Assembly: GCA_965230565.1 (NCBI GenBank)
Contig: CBDDLH010000005.1
Span: forward strand, 191,205-255,204
Length of the DNA stretch: 64,000 bases
Direction of reading: 5' to 3'
Source: BCD1 sp965230565
Lineage (GTDB): Bacteria > Bacteroidota > Bacteroidia > Chitinophagales > Saprospiraceae
Both the position numbers and the translations under genes were made by a program. Below the pieces are notes generated by a model, which worked only from the letters and a program-made list of their open reading frames with translations, made no database searches and was not told where the DNA came from. Within the stretch, counting starts at the first letter, position 1. Each line of letters starts with the position of its first letter. This document shows, piece after piece, positions 25,113-34,100 of this stretch.

Positions 25113-25257
25113 ACGGGATGTAACAAAGTGCCACCAGTACATAGGGGCGAGGTATTTCGGCGATAATGATTAATTTAGAGAAACCGTGGATTTCGTGGAA
25201 TCTGTCGATTCTGCCGAAAGTCCCCTACGATCGTTGGCACGTGGGCGTTCTGCACAA
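25113..25257 (+). other. attC-like site S9 (crossover GTT at 25247)
   Basis: AAC at 25122-25124 and GTT at 25247-25249, 128 bases. GTTCTGCACA is the exact reverse complement of TGTGCAGAAC at S10, ten of ten. The fourth base is C, which breaks the classical GTTRRRY core rule. Confidence 0.88.
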
Positions 25258-25297
25258 GCAGGTCAAAGGAAAAGTAAATTGAATGAAATAATTTAGA

Positions 25298-25786
25298 ATG
25301 ATTGAATTAAGGTATAGGTTATGGATATTCTTTATTCTATCAATTAGCTTTTTATCAATAGGAATAATACCTCAAGAATCAAATAGCATAATTGGAGTTT
25401 ACAGTAAGAAATTTAAAGGATATGATGCATATTCGATAGTTGAATTGTTAGAAAAAGGAAGGTTTAAATATTTATCTGGAGTAGGAGGATGTCAATCTGA
25501 AATAACTGGTGATTGGGAAATTCAAAATGGAGAATTAATAGTATTTAAAATCGACTCAATTTATACTGAGAAATATTTACATAAAGTAGTTTTACGACAT
25601 ACTGATTATATAAAAGAACCTGTAAGTGTAGCACTAGATTCCTTGTCATTATCAATTTCAGAAATGAAGCCTTGTTATCCTAAATTAACGAATGCGAAAA
25701 TCAAGAAAAGAAAGGAGTCTATCATCTTTACGGATAATATTGATTGTGCTTGTGTTTCCGTAAAAGGTAGGCACAAAAAGATATAG
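25298..25786 (+). CDS. Unrecognised exported protein (cassette 10)
   Basis: A protein of 162 residues with an N-terminal hydrophobic signal (LWIFFILSISFLSIGII) and a beta-rich body (SNSIIGVYSKKFKGYDAYS, CQSEITGDWEIQNGELIVF). The layout, with GDWEI in mid-protein, is like small lipocalin-type exported proteins, but I cannot name a family. Two Cys near the end (NIDCACVSV) may form a disulfide. It is the only gene in the cassette; 47 bases separate its start from the S9 core. Confidence 0.7.
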   Translation: MIELRYRLWIFFILSISFLSIGIIPQESNSIIGVYSKKFKGYDAYSIVELLEKGRFKYLSGVGGCQSEITGDWEIQNGELIVFKIDSIYTEKYLHKVVLRHTDYIKEPVSVALDSLSLSISEMKPCYPKLTNAKIKKRKESIIFTDNIDCACVSVKGRHKKI

Positions 25787-25844
25787 AGTATTTTAATTAC
25801 AGTAGTATAAGATGTAGTATGTTTGATGGAAACAAATAAATAAG

Positions 25845-25989
25845 CCTGTGCAGAACAAAGTGCCATTCGTACATAGGGGCGAAACGTTAATGCGATAATG
25901 ATCATATTTAGAGAGCCGGGAATTTCGTGGAATCTGTCGATTCTACCAAGAATCCCCTATGATCGTTGGCACGTGGGCGTTGTAACACA
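25845..25989 (+). other. attC-like site S10 (crossover GTT at 25979)
   Basis: AAC at 25854-25856 and GTT at 25979-25981, 128 bases. Left arm AACAAAGTGCCATTCGTAC, inner hairpin and right arm as in S6-S9. GTTGTAACAC pairs with GTGCTACAAC at S11 in nine of ten positions. Confidence 0.88.
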
Positions 25990-26067
25990 TTTTGAAAAAT
26001 TAGCAAATCAAAAGTTGTATTAAACGATAAATTAATAGATGCAAATTTGTAGCCAAAAGAAAAAAAT

Positions 26068-26442
26068 ATGACAAATTATATTGATGGATTTATTCTTCCA
26101 ATCCCTTCGGTTCATTTAAACGAATACAAAAAGGTAGTAAAAAAAGTAGCGGAAATTTGGAAAGAATATGGTGCAATTGCCTATTTCGAATGTGTTGGTG
26201 ATGATTTATTTTTAGAAGGTACGAAATCTTTTATTGACACTATAGATGCAAAAGAGGATGAAGTTATTGTATTTGGTTGGGTTATTTTTCCTTCAAAAGA
26301 GATTCGTGATATAGCAAATCAAAAGGTTCCTAATGACCCAAGAATGACAGAAATAGTTTCACCATTGACGAATCCTGAAAAATTGATTTTTGATGCCAGT
26401 AGAATGGTATATGGAGGGTTTCAATCACTTGTTCAATCTTAA
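26068..26442 (+). CDS. DUF1428-family protein (cassette 11)
   Basis: A soluble protein of 124 residues matching DUF1428 (YbaA-like, ferredoxin-like fold) over its full length: YIDGFILPIPSVHLNEYKKV at the start, EVIVFGWVIFPSKEIRDIA in the middle, and FDASRMVYGGFQSLV at the end. The family's role is not settled. It starts 87 bases after the S10 crossover and is the last gene before the truncated site S11. Confidence 0.88.
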   Translation: MTNYIDGFILPIPSVHLNEYKKVVKKVAEIWKEYGAIAYFECVGDDLFLEGTKSFIDTIDAKEDEVIVFGWVIFPSKEIRDIANQKVPNDPRMTEIVSPLTNPEKLIFDASRMVYGGFQSLVQS

Positions 26443-26476
26443 GTTGATTAAGCTGCAAAAGTAAAAATCACAAATA

Positions 26477-26520
26477 ACGTGCTACAACAAAGAGCCACTC
26501 GCCATAGGGGAGGGGAATTT
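26477..26520 (+). other. Truncated attC-like site S11 (left arm only)
   Basis: GTGCTACAACAAAGAGCC, then ACTCGCCATAGGGG, closely match the left arm of S6-S10, but the sequence leaves the attC pattern at about 26520 and no right arm or GTT core follows. A GT-rich repeat begins there. The array was probably cut here by the element that now follows. Confidence 0.8.
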
Positions 26521-26524
26521 AATA

Positions 26525-26720
26525 GCTAGCTGGTTGGTTAGGTTGACTGGTGTATAGTTGGTATATGGTTTATGGTTTACGGTTTACGGAATGTAAAATG
26601 ATAATTTGGGAATGATGAATGTAAAGAGTTTATTGAGTAGAGGGTTGACTAGTTGGTTGGGGTTATTGGGTGTAAGGTTAATTGAGTTGACTGGTTGATT
26701 AGTGCTCAGTTGCTTTCGCT
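26525..26720 (+). repeat. GT-rich degenerate repeat, island border
   Basis: A gene-free run of GTTGACTGG, GGTTTACGG and GAATGTAAAATG words, rich in G and T on the plus strand. The same word family recurs at 28505-28690, 33541-33702, 56870-57030 and elsewhere. A short TTTCGCTTCTGGG stretch (about 26710) resembles the 3' end of the duplicated gene at 57032. Confidence 0.75.
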
Positions 26721-26763
26721 TCTGGGGCATAGGTGTCAAATTATTAGAAAAGTAAGGCAAGCA

Positions 26764-28411
26764 TTAATAAAATATTCTCCAGATTGGGGGGTAGCCCAGA
26801 ACCGGGGGTTGGTCGAAGAAATTCCAGCGTAGTTCATTAATACTTTGTTGGTTTCTTAAAGCGATTTTTCCTTGTTCATTTTTACCCGTTTGGTTGGCTG
26901 TATAGAATTCCTCGGTACGGTTCGCGTCTCCATCTTTTTTATAGACCAATAAGAAAGGGTTTATAGAATTGAAACTTTCCGCATCTGGTCTTTTATTTAT
27001 ACCAGTCAGAAGACTATGACGAACATCTTTTATTACTTTCACATGTGGAGTCCAGGTGCCAGTATTGTAGAAAGAACCGGGAATAGATACAGGAACGTGC
27101 GTGTGTCCTTGAACCATTAGATAGTCTGGATATTTAATTAAAGTACGAAATAACGCGCCTCTAACATCAGGTATAGACCCAGGGTCCAATCGTTCCATTT
27201 CATCAATTACATCTTGGTAGGTACTGAAATTCAAGGCTATAGCAGATAAGAAGTTATCCAAGATATTAAAACCTTTGCCCTTTAACATAAAATATTTCAG
27301 ATCAGAAGTAGCCACATTATCCATTCCGGAGTACCAAGCCTTGAATTTACCTTCAGGCCCTTTAAAAATCAAGGTTTCTATATCCGCAGGGCTTGGGAAT
27401 CCCGGAAGTAAATTACCGAGAACAAATTTGGAGCCCCAGCTATCGGGACCAGGTGGCCAGTTTCTTTTATCAAACATATCCCCATGCTCAGCAAAAGTAG
27501 TGAGATAAGTATTTTCATAAGCCGTACCTTTTTGCCATGGACCTGGAGGAACTACATAGTCGTGATTTTCCTCGTATATAAAAGACTTTATGACCATTAT
27601 TTCTTAAGCCATTACAAATAGAAAAGAAGCCCTTATGTGTATCATGCAAGGTAGTATTGCGTGCCATCATTTCCAATTGATCGACGATATCCCCATTGAG
27701 TACCAGATCGAATTTAGGAGTATCATTTGGAAAGACTTTCTTTAGCCGACCCTGGACAAAAGTGATGACTCTTGCCAGCAAGTTTGCCTTAGAAGTGCCC
27801 GTAAATTTATTACCAACGACCCATTTACCCTCCTGTGTTAAGTGATTTTCAAGAAAATCATCTCCCCCTGTGCCATCGCTCATATGTAAGTCGCTTACAA
27901 ACAAAGCTGCTTTTGAATCACTAGTCTGTAAGCCCCCGCCAAAGACCGGTTCAATAAAATCTTTTAAGGAATCTGGCCATTCCGAAGGAGGTTGTTGAGC
28001 GAGTTCCCAATATTCACCAGGAGAACCATTAATATATTCCACAGGATTAGGAATAGGGTAGAAGTTATCAGGTTCTGTCTTGTATAGTTCCATGAGGTTG
28101 GCCATATGTGCCATTTTCTCCATGAGGCCTAAATCAGAGCGTTTCCAAACCTCGTAAAAACGCTCTTTATTTTCCGATTCCCTAGGAGTAGAGGGGGTAG
28201 CATTTCGTTTAAGTTCTGAGATAGTTTGCTGGATAAATTCAATACTAATTATTTGAAGGTTTGAGGCAATTACTATTGATTCGACTTTATCAGCCAAAGC
28301 TATTGCTTCTTCCAGGCTTACATTTTGACTTAGTTCTGAAGTAATGATTTTGTTTTTATCAAATAGACCTAAAGAACGATCTGAACTATCAATAACCTCG
28401 ATATTTACCAT
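26764..28411 (-). pseudogene. Metallophosphoesterase, split by a one-base frameshift
   Basis: A calcineurin-type phosphoesterase of about 540 residues if repaired. Metal-binding motifs appear in order: ALFVSDLHMSDG, LNGDIVDQL, RGNHD, VQGHTHVPV and YNTGTWT. The RGNHD motif is broken: on the minus strand the GGAAAATCAC stretch near 27570 holds one A too many, so reading shifts from GNHD to GKSR. Removing it joins the two parts. A long N-terminal part (about 180 residues) of unknown function precedes the catalytic domain. The indel is in a run of A, a typical place for sequencing error. Confidence 0.88.
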
Positions 28412-28504
28412 AAGTATAAATTTTGTGAGATTAAAGTTGGGTAGTAATAAGTACAGCTAGAGCAAATTTTGATTATTTGGTAAAAAACCTAGTAGAATAT
28501 GGCT

Positions 28505-28690
28505 AAACGGTTGATTATTTGGAAGTTATTATGATGAATTCAAAGAGTTGATTGGGTTTGTTTAGTTGGTTAGGTTGACTGGAGTGTAATTGGTATATGG
28601 TGCACGGTTTAGGGTGCACGGAATGTAAAATGTAAAGAGTTGAGTTGGTTACTTAGGTTGATTTAGGACAGGGTGTATTGGGTTGAAGAA
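28505..28690 (+). repeat. GT-rich degenerate repeat, second block
   Basis: A gene-free stretch with GTTTAGTTGGTTAGGTTGAC, GGTGCACGG, GGTTTAGGGTGCACGG and GAATGTAAAATGTAAAGAG words, similar to 26525-26720. It lies upstream of the metallophosphoesterase gene and before the polymerase operon. Confidence 0.75.
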
Positions 28691-28829
28691 ATTTTGGGAT
28701 GTTTAGCTGCCAGATATTGAGGGGCTAATATATTCCTTTGAATTATAGGTGTTATCGTTCCAAAAAAGTGGTTTTATTTTTTGTAAAAAAGAAACATATT
28801 GTTTTAAATTGCTCTCTGCTATTAAACAA

Positions 28830-28871
28830 CAGTGTCTTAAATAATCTTTGTGTGTGATATTATAGACACTG
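28830..28871 (+). promoter_or_regulatory. Inverted repeat around a probable promoter
   Basis: CAGTGTCT at 28830-28837 and AGACACTG at 28864-28871 are exact inverted repeats. The AATCTTTG between them resembles the Bacteroidota -7 box. It lies 15 bases before the ATG at 28887 and could be the operator of the polymerase operon. Confidence 0.5.
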
Positions 28872-28886
28872 CACAAAAACATACTT

Positions 28887-29201
28887 ATGAGAGCGCTTTG
28901 GTTGGAGCTTCGGGAGGAGGCTCCTTTGTCTGTTAATGCCTGCCTGCAATATTTCCAGGACCGCTATATGGGTCATTGGCGATCGAAAATACTGGAAGTG
29001 AATCTTGTTTTTTCCTATTTAGAAACGAAGGGTTTTGAAATTACTGTACGACAATGGGGTATCCCTGGTCGTAGGGACTGGTACTATGAAATCAATAGGG
29101 AGCATCGCCGCTTTGCTGAAGATCGTGGCTTTGAAAGTTTTGAATTGGCAGCGGAGGAAGTGATTAGGGTGGTTTTTGGAGTATTGGAAAAGGGAATGTA
29201 G
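28887..29201 (+). CDS. Unrecognised small protein ahead of the polymerase pair
   Basis: A soluble protein of 104 residues, basic and aromatic (CLQYFQDRYMGHWRSKILEV, GIPGRRDWYYEINREHRRF), without signal or membrane segment. No family recognised. It is first in a run of three codirectional genes with a DinB-type and a DnaE-type polymerase, so it may take part in the same damage response. A GT-rich repeat separates it from the polymerase genes. Confidence 0.65.
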   Translation: MRALWLELREEAPLSVNACLQYFQDRYMGHWRSKILEVNLVFSYLETKGFEITVRQWGIPGRRDWYYEINREHRRFAEDRGFESFELAAEEVIRVVFGVLEKGM

Positions 29202-29202
29202 A

Positions 29203-29275
29203 ATGGGTTATTGGGTTATTGGGTTATTGGGTTTATTAGGTTTATTGGGGTTATTGGGTTGGTTGGGGAGTTCTT
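29203..29275 (+). repeat. GT-rich tandem repeat, TTATTGGG units
   Basis: Tandem GGGTTATTGGGTTATTGGG-type units, about seven, ending in GGTTGGTTGGGG. It is part of the same repeat class and fills the gap before the DinB-type gene. Confidence 0.85.
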
Positions 29276-29314
29276 TGAAAAATATGCAGGATGTAATCTC
29301 AAAAACAAGGATCG

Positions 29315-30478
29315 ATGATAAGGAATATCGTGCATCTTGATCTGGATTGCTTTTTTGTATCCTGCGAAATTTTGAAAGATGCTTCTTTGAAACATAAACC
29401 AGTAGTAATAGGCGGTAAATCGAATAGGGGAGTAGTGGCTTCTTGTTCTTATGAAGCGCGTCATTTTGGGGTACGCTCTGCCATGCCAATGCGTTATGCC
29501 CTGCAGCTTTGTCCGGATGCACTGGTAATCAGAGGAGATATGGATTTGTATTCCAACTGCTCAAAGTTGGTCACTACTATTATCCGGGAAGCATCTCCGA
29601 GTTTTGAAAAAGCCTCCATCGATGAATTTTATCTGGACTTGAGTGGCATGGATCAATTTAGAGGCTGCTATCAGTGGACCCAAGAACTGGTAGAGAAGAT
29701 CAGGAAAGAATCTGGACTAGCACTGAGTTTTGGATTATCCGTTAATAAAACCGTTTCCAAGATTGCGACTAATGAATGCAAACCCAATGGAAAGCTGCAG
29801 GTAGCACAAGGAGAAGTTCAGCCCTTTTTGAACCCTTTATCCGTTGCTAAAATCCCAATGGTAGGTAAGAAAACCTTTTATACCCTCTCCAGAGTAGGTA
29901 TACGAAAGATCAAGACGCTGGCAGAGATGCCCCAGGAATTTATGGAGCAACTACTAGGACAAAACGGGAAGATGATCTGGCAAAAAGCCAATGGCATTGA
30001 CAACCAGGCAGTGGTACCCTATACCGAGCAAAAATCCATGTCGGCAGAACGCACCTTTGAACAAGACACTATCAATATTCCATACATTAAATCTTTGCTG
30101 CTAAAATTGACCGAAGACTTGACCTTTGACCTTCGGAAATCCCGGAAGCTCACCTCTATTGTAACTGTAAAACTGCGCTATACCAATTTTGACACCCATA
30201 CCCGACAGAAGAGAATAGCCTATACAGCCAGTGACCATCAACTAATAAAAGTAGTACAAGAATTATTCGATCAGGTTTATCAAAGACGCATGCTCATTCG
30301 ATTGGTAGGAGTGAAATTTTCCGGATTAGTGAGTGGTTTTTCCCAGATTGATCTATTTGAAGACTCCGGCAGTCACCTAGCCTTAAATCAAGCCATGGAC
30401 GGGATTAAACGCAAATTCGGGAAACAAGCCATACAACGTGCTTCCAGTTTAAAAATCAGCAAGAAGAAAAGACCATGA
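29315..30478 (+). CDS. dinB: Y-family DNA polymerase (Pol IV/DinB type)
   Basis: A translesion DNA polymerase of 387 residues. The first catalytic Asp lies in IVHLDLDCFFVSCEI and the catalytic Asp-Glu pair in KASIDEFYLDLSGMDQ (about residues 100-115). YEARHFGVRSAMPM is the finger region, SFGLSVNKTVSKIATNECKP the palm end, and KIPMVGKKTFYTL the thumb helix-hairpin. It ends with the ATGA overlap that opens the DnaE gene, so the two are translationally coupled. Paired DinB-like and DnaE-like genes are a known form of mobile or inducible mutagenesis cassette. The exact subfamily (Pol IV versus ImuB-like) is not settled. Confidence 0.92.
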   Translation: MIRNIVHLDLDCFFVSCEILKDASLKHKPVVIGGKSNRGVVASCSYEARHFGVRSAMPMRYALQLCPDALVIRGDMDLYSNCSKLVTTIIREASPSFEKASIDEFYLDLSGMDQFRGCYQWTQELVEKIRKESGLALSFGLSVNKTVSKIATNECKPNGKLQVAQGEVQPFLNPLSVAKIPMVGKKTFYTLSRVGIRKIKTLAEMPQEFMEQLLGQNGKMIWQKANGIDNQAVVPYTEQKSMSAERTFEQDTINIPYIKSLLLKLTEDLTFDLRKSRKLTSIVTVKLRYTNFDTHTRQKRIAYTASDHQLIKVVQELFDQVYQRRMLIRLVGVKFSGLVSGFSQIDLFEDSGSHLALNQAMDGIKRKFGKQAIQRASSLKISKKKRP

Positions 30479-33400
30479 TTATCAACTGCAAAAGCTGGCA
30501 TAGCCTTAGATATGGCACTTTTAAGCCCGAAGAACTGGTACAGATGGCCCAAGAGATGGGATATGAAGCCATAGGACTGACCGATATCAATACCATAACC
30601 GGAGTTTATGATTTCATAAAAGCCTGCAAGAAAGCTAACCTAAAACCGATAATAGGAATAGAGTTTCGCAGAAACAGAGGCAATGAGCTATTGTACGTCG
30701 GTTATGCCAGGAATGAAGCAGGCTTTCAGGAATTGAATCAATTTTTATCCCATCACAATATCAATCACAAAAACTTACCCGATGAAGCACCTGCATTTGA
30801 GCATGCCTTTGTAGTGTACCCTTATTCCGGAAAGATAAACCGAAAATTAAAAGACAATGAATTTTGGGGCATAAGACTGAATCAGGTAAACCGGCTCTAT
30901 AAAGCAGTGCCAGCCGTTTTACAAAGAGCCGTAGTATTACAGCCCATCACCTTCAAGCGGCCGGAAGAATACCATTTTCATCTGGTGCTGAGATCAATAG
31001 AAAATAATGTGATATTTAGCAAAGTAGGGGAATACTACATAGCCCAGAACGATGAATATCCCATTTCGATAGATGCGATGCTGAAAAAATTAGAAGCCTA
31101 TCCGGGAGTAGTTCAGAACACCTATGAATTGATTGACCAGTGCAATTTTGAATTTGACTTTAGCCGTCCGAAAAACAAACAAAGTTATACCGGCAATCGC
31201 TACAGTGACAAGCTATTATTAGAAAGTCTGGCCTATAAGGGGCTAGAAGTGCGCTATGGAAAAAACCACCCCAAAGCCAAAGCACGCACCGAAAAAGAAC
31301 TAGGCATCATAGACAAACTAGGCTTCACCGGACATTTTCTGATTGCCTGGGATATCATTCGCTACAGTAAGAGCAGAGGATTTTACCATGTAGGGCGGGG
31401 GAGTGGCGCCAACAGCATAGTAAGCTACTGCTTAGGCATCACCGATGTTTGTCCGATAGAACTGAACCTATACTTTGAGCGATTTTTGAACCCATCCAGA
31501 CTAAGTCCGCCCGATTTTGATATAGACTGGAGTTGGCAAGAAAGAGATGATATCCTGGATTACATTTTCAAGCGATTTGATACCAACTGTACCGCCTTTG
31601 TCGGAACCATTGGCACCTTCAAATACCGGAGCACCTTTCGGGAATTAGGCAAAGTCTTTGGACTGGCAAAATCAGAAATAGACCAATTGACCCGCAGTCC
31701 GATGGATCAGCACAAAGATGATAGCATTGTACACATTATACATCACTATGCATTGAAGCTAAAAGATTTTCCCAATTTACGATCCCTACACTCCTGTGGC
31801 ATTCTAATTAGCGAAAAGCCATTGACCTATTATACCGCATTAGAGATGCCCCCAAAAGGATTTCAGACCGCCCAGTTTGACATGTACATAGCAGAAGACA
31901 TAGGTTTTGAGAAGCTAGACATACTGAGTCAGCGAGGCATTGGACATATATACGATGCGGTGCAATTAGTCAGAGAAAACCAGGATGTGGAAGTAGACAT
32001 TTTTGACCTGGACAAATGCAAGCGAGACGAAAAAGCCAATGAATATCTGAGGATAGGCAATACCTTAGGCTGTTTTTACATTGAGAGTCCGGCAATGCGA
32101 GGCTTGCTAAAAAAGTTGAATTGCAACAACTATGAAACCCTGGTGGCTGCTTCCAGCGTGATTCGGCCAGGAGTGGCACAATCAGGGATGCTGAGAGAGT
32201 ATGTCAGACGGCACAATAATCCAGGAGACTTTCAATATCCCCATCCCGTATTTGAGCAAGAACTAGGAGAGACTTATGGGGTGATGGTATTTCAGGAAGA
32301 CGTATTAAAAATAGCCCATCATTTTGGCGGATTAGATTTAGCCGATGCCGATATACTGAGAAGAGCGATGTCGGGCAAGACCCGATCCATCCGTGAGTTT
32401 AAAAACATCAAGCAGCGATTTTTCGACAATTGCAAAGCCAAGGGCTATTCGGATGAATTAGTCAAAGAAGTATATCGACAAATAGAAAGTTTTGCCGGCT
32501 ATTCCTTTTGCAAGGCCCATTCCGCATCGTACAGTGTAGAAAGCTATCAGAGTTTATACCTAAAAGTCTATTACCCATTAGAATTCATGGTAGCAGTGAT
32601 CAACAATTTTGGCGGGTTTTACAGAACAGAAGTCTATGTCCACGAAGCCAAGATGGCCGGAGCCAAGATAGAATTGCCCTGTGTAAATCACTCAGCAGTA
32701 GCCACCAGCATACAAGGCGACAGTGTATATATTGGATTTCAGCATATAAAAAGTCTGCCTACTAAAACCGCTAAAGCCATAGTAGCAGAGCGAAAGAAGA
32801 GCGGAGCATACAGGAGTCTGAATAACTTCCTGGAAAGAGTACACATTGGTATAGAGCATCTGGAGACATTGATATTTCTAAAAGCCTTCCGGTTTACCGG
32901 AGCCTCAAAGCAAAAACTGACCATTGAAGCCAGGCTAATGCATACCGGCCAAAAGCCGACCGAGCAGTTGAAGCTATTTGAAGTAGCCCAAAAGCAATTT
33001 AACATTCCTAGCTTAGACAGTACAGTAGTAGAAGATGGCTTTGACGAGCTGGAGTATCTGGGCTTTATGGTAAGTTATTCCCCTTTTGATTTGCTAAAGA
33101 CCAGATTTAGAGGAAAAGTTTTGGTAGAAGATTTCTTGCAGTACGAGAATCAGCTGATCAAGATTGTAGGCTATTTAATCTGCATAAAAGATGTGCCTAC
33201 CGTGAAAGGCATGATGAATTTTGGCACCTGGATTGATGTAGCGGGGCGGCTATTTGACAGTACCCATTTTCCGGCCGTGTTGAAGCAATACCCTTTTAAG
33301 GGATCGGGCTGTTATTTGCTATACGGGAAGATTGTCGTAGAATTCGGGTATCCATCTATAGAAATTCAGAAAATGGCCAAGTTGCCGATGATTGCTGACC

Positions 33401-33540
33401 CGAGGTATGAAGATTCGAAGGTGCATCCAAAAGTGCAGCATTTAAAGCGAGGCTTGAGTCATGATCATCAGGTAATTGGTAGGAAGCCCCATCCGAGTGA
33501 AGCGGAAGTGAAGAAATTGTTTGGGAGGGATAGGGAATGA
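30475..33540 (+). CDS. DnaE-type (DnaE2-like) error-prone DNA polymerase III alpha subunit
   Basis: A C-family polymerase of 1021 residues, close to DnaE2 in length and shorter than typical DnaE. An N-terminal PHP-like domain lacks the usual HxH start (NCKSWHSLRYG in its place), but TDINTITGVYDF remains, so the PHP metal site may be lost. Catalytic segments are FYHVGRGSGANSIVSYCLG and PPDFDIDWSWQERDD, with two catalytic Asp, and the fingers are at MVFQEDVLKIAHHFGGLD. The middle SYCLG/SGKTRS and C-terminal LGFMVSYSPFDL fit the family. It overlaps the dinB stop by four bases, which indicates a coupled translesion module. Confidence 0.9.
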   Translation: MIINCKSWHSLRYGTFKPEELVQMAQEMGYEAIGLTDINTITGVYDFIKACKKANLKPIIGIEFRRNRGNELLYVGYARNEAGFQELNQFLSHHNINHKNLPDEAPAFEHAFVVYPYSGKINRKLKDNEFWGIRLNQVNRLYKAVPAVLQRAVVLQPITFKRPEEYHFHLVLRSIENNVIFSKVGEYYIAQNDEYPISIDAMLKKLEAYPGVVQNTYELIDQCNFEFDFSRPKNKQSYTGNRYSDKLLLESLAYKGLEVRYGKNHPKAKARTEKELGIIDKLGFTGHFLIAWDIIRYSKSRGFYHVGRGSGANSIVSYCLGITDVCPIELNLYFERFLNPSRLSPPDFDIDWSWQERDDILDYIFKRFDTNCTAFVGTIGTFKYRSTFRELGKVFGLAKSEIDQLTRSPMDQHKDDSIVHIIHHYALKLKDFPNLRSLHSCGILISEKPLTYYTALEMPPKGFQTAQFDMYIAEDIGFEKLDILSQRGIGHIYDAVQLVRENQDVEVDIFDLDKCKRDEKANEYLRIGNTLGCFYIESPAMRGLLKKLNCNNYETLVAASSVIRPGVAQSGMLREYVRRHNNPGDFQYPHPVFEQELGETYGVMVFQEDVLKIAHHFGGLDLADADILRRAMSGKTRSIREFKNIKQRFFDNCKAKGYSDELVKEVYRQIESFAGYSFCKAHSASYSVESYQSLYLKVYYPLEFMVAVINNFGGFYRTEVYVHEAKMAGAKIELPCVNHSAVATSIQGDSVYIGFQHIKSLPTKTAKAIVAERKKSGAYRSLNNFLERVHIGIEHLETLIFLKAFRFTGASKQKLTIEARLMHTGQKPTEQLKLFEVAQKQFNIPSLDSTVVEDGFDELEYLGFMVSYSPFDLLKTRFRGKVLVEDFLQYENQLIKIVGYLICIKDVPTVKGMMNFGTWIDVAGRLFDSTHFPAVLKQYPFKGSGCYLLYGKIVVEFGYPSIEIQKMAKLPMIADPRYEDSKVHPKVQHLKRGLSHDHQVIGRKPHPSEAEVKKLFGRDRE

Positions 33541-33702
33541 AGGATGTAAATGGGGAATGTAAAATGGGTTGGATAGTTGATTGGGCACAGTCGGTTTAGG
33601 GTTTAGGGAATGTAGAATGTAAATTGGGGGCAGTGAGTAAAGAACAGAGGACAGAGATGAATGTAAAATGAAGATTTGAAAATGGCAAATGTAAATAGTT
33701 GA
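33541..33702 (+). repeat. GT-rich degenerate repeat, third block
   Basis: Gene-free. Contains GGTTTAGGGTTTAGGG and several GAATGTAAAATGG / GATGTAAATGGGG words. The plus-strand TTTAGGG unit is repeated only twice here. Confidence 0.75.
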
Positions 33703-34072
33703 TTATGACTCCTCTTCTGGGTAGAAGATATTTTGGACATCAGTTTTGAACTGTTCGGTATTGAAGTCGAGGTCTAGTTCCTGGTATCGGTCGATGCCTT
33801 TGAGGAAGAGTTGCTTCATCATATCGAGGGCTTCTTCATTGGAGGCGGCCATGAATTGGTCATAGTCCAGTTGGAGGCTTAGCCCGAGTGTATTGGTATC
33901 AGTTTCAAATTCAATATCTTCGGGATGGTTTCGAGGATTAGGCATGGCAGTGTAAAAGAAAACAATATTCTTTACGGTGTCAGAATAATCAGTGGGGTCA
34001 AGTTCATCCATCAGTTTTTGAATAGCCTGATGATCGACTTTTTGTTCCGTTTCTTTTACAACTGCCTTTGTG
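33703..34072 (-). pseudogene. Truncated first copy of the duplicated 129-residue gene
   Basis: Homologous to the intact gene at 57032-57421 with about 95% base identity by eye (some 17 differences in 370). Homology stops at 34071, within the first codons, so the start (MVFIT in the other copy) is missing and a stop lies just upstream in frame. The only start left is an internal Met at 34011. The readable part (NIVFFYTAMPNPRNHPEDIE, LSLQLDYDQFMAAS) matches the intact copy. It marks the left border of the copper island. No function known. Confidence 0.85.
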
Positions 34073-34100
34073 ATGTGTTGATAAAGTCAGCTTGTCAGTT

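Noticed and set aside
33590..33620. TTTAGGG-like words considered as telomere-type repeats
   Set aside because: Only two perfect units occur, inside a degenerate GT-rich block within a bacterial gene region; no telomere context.
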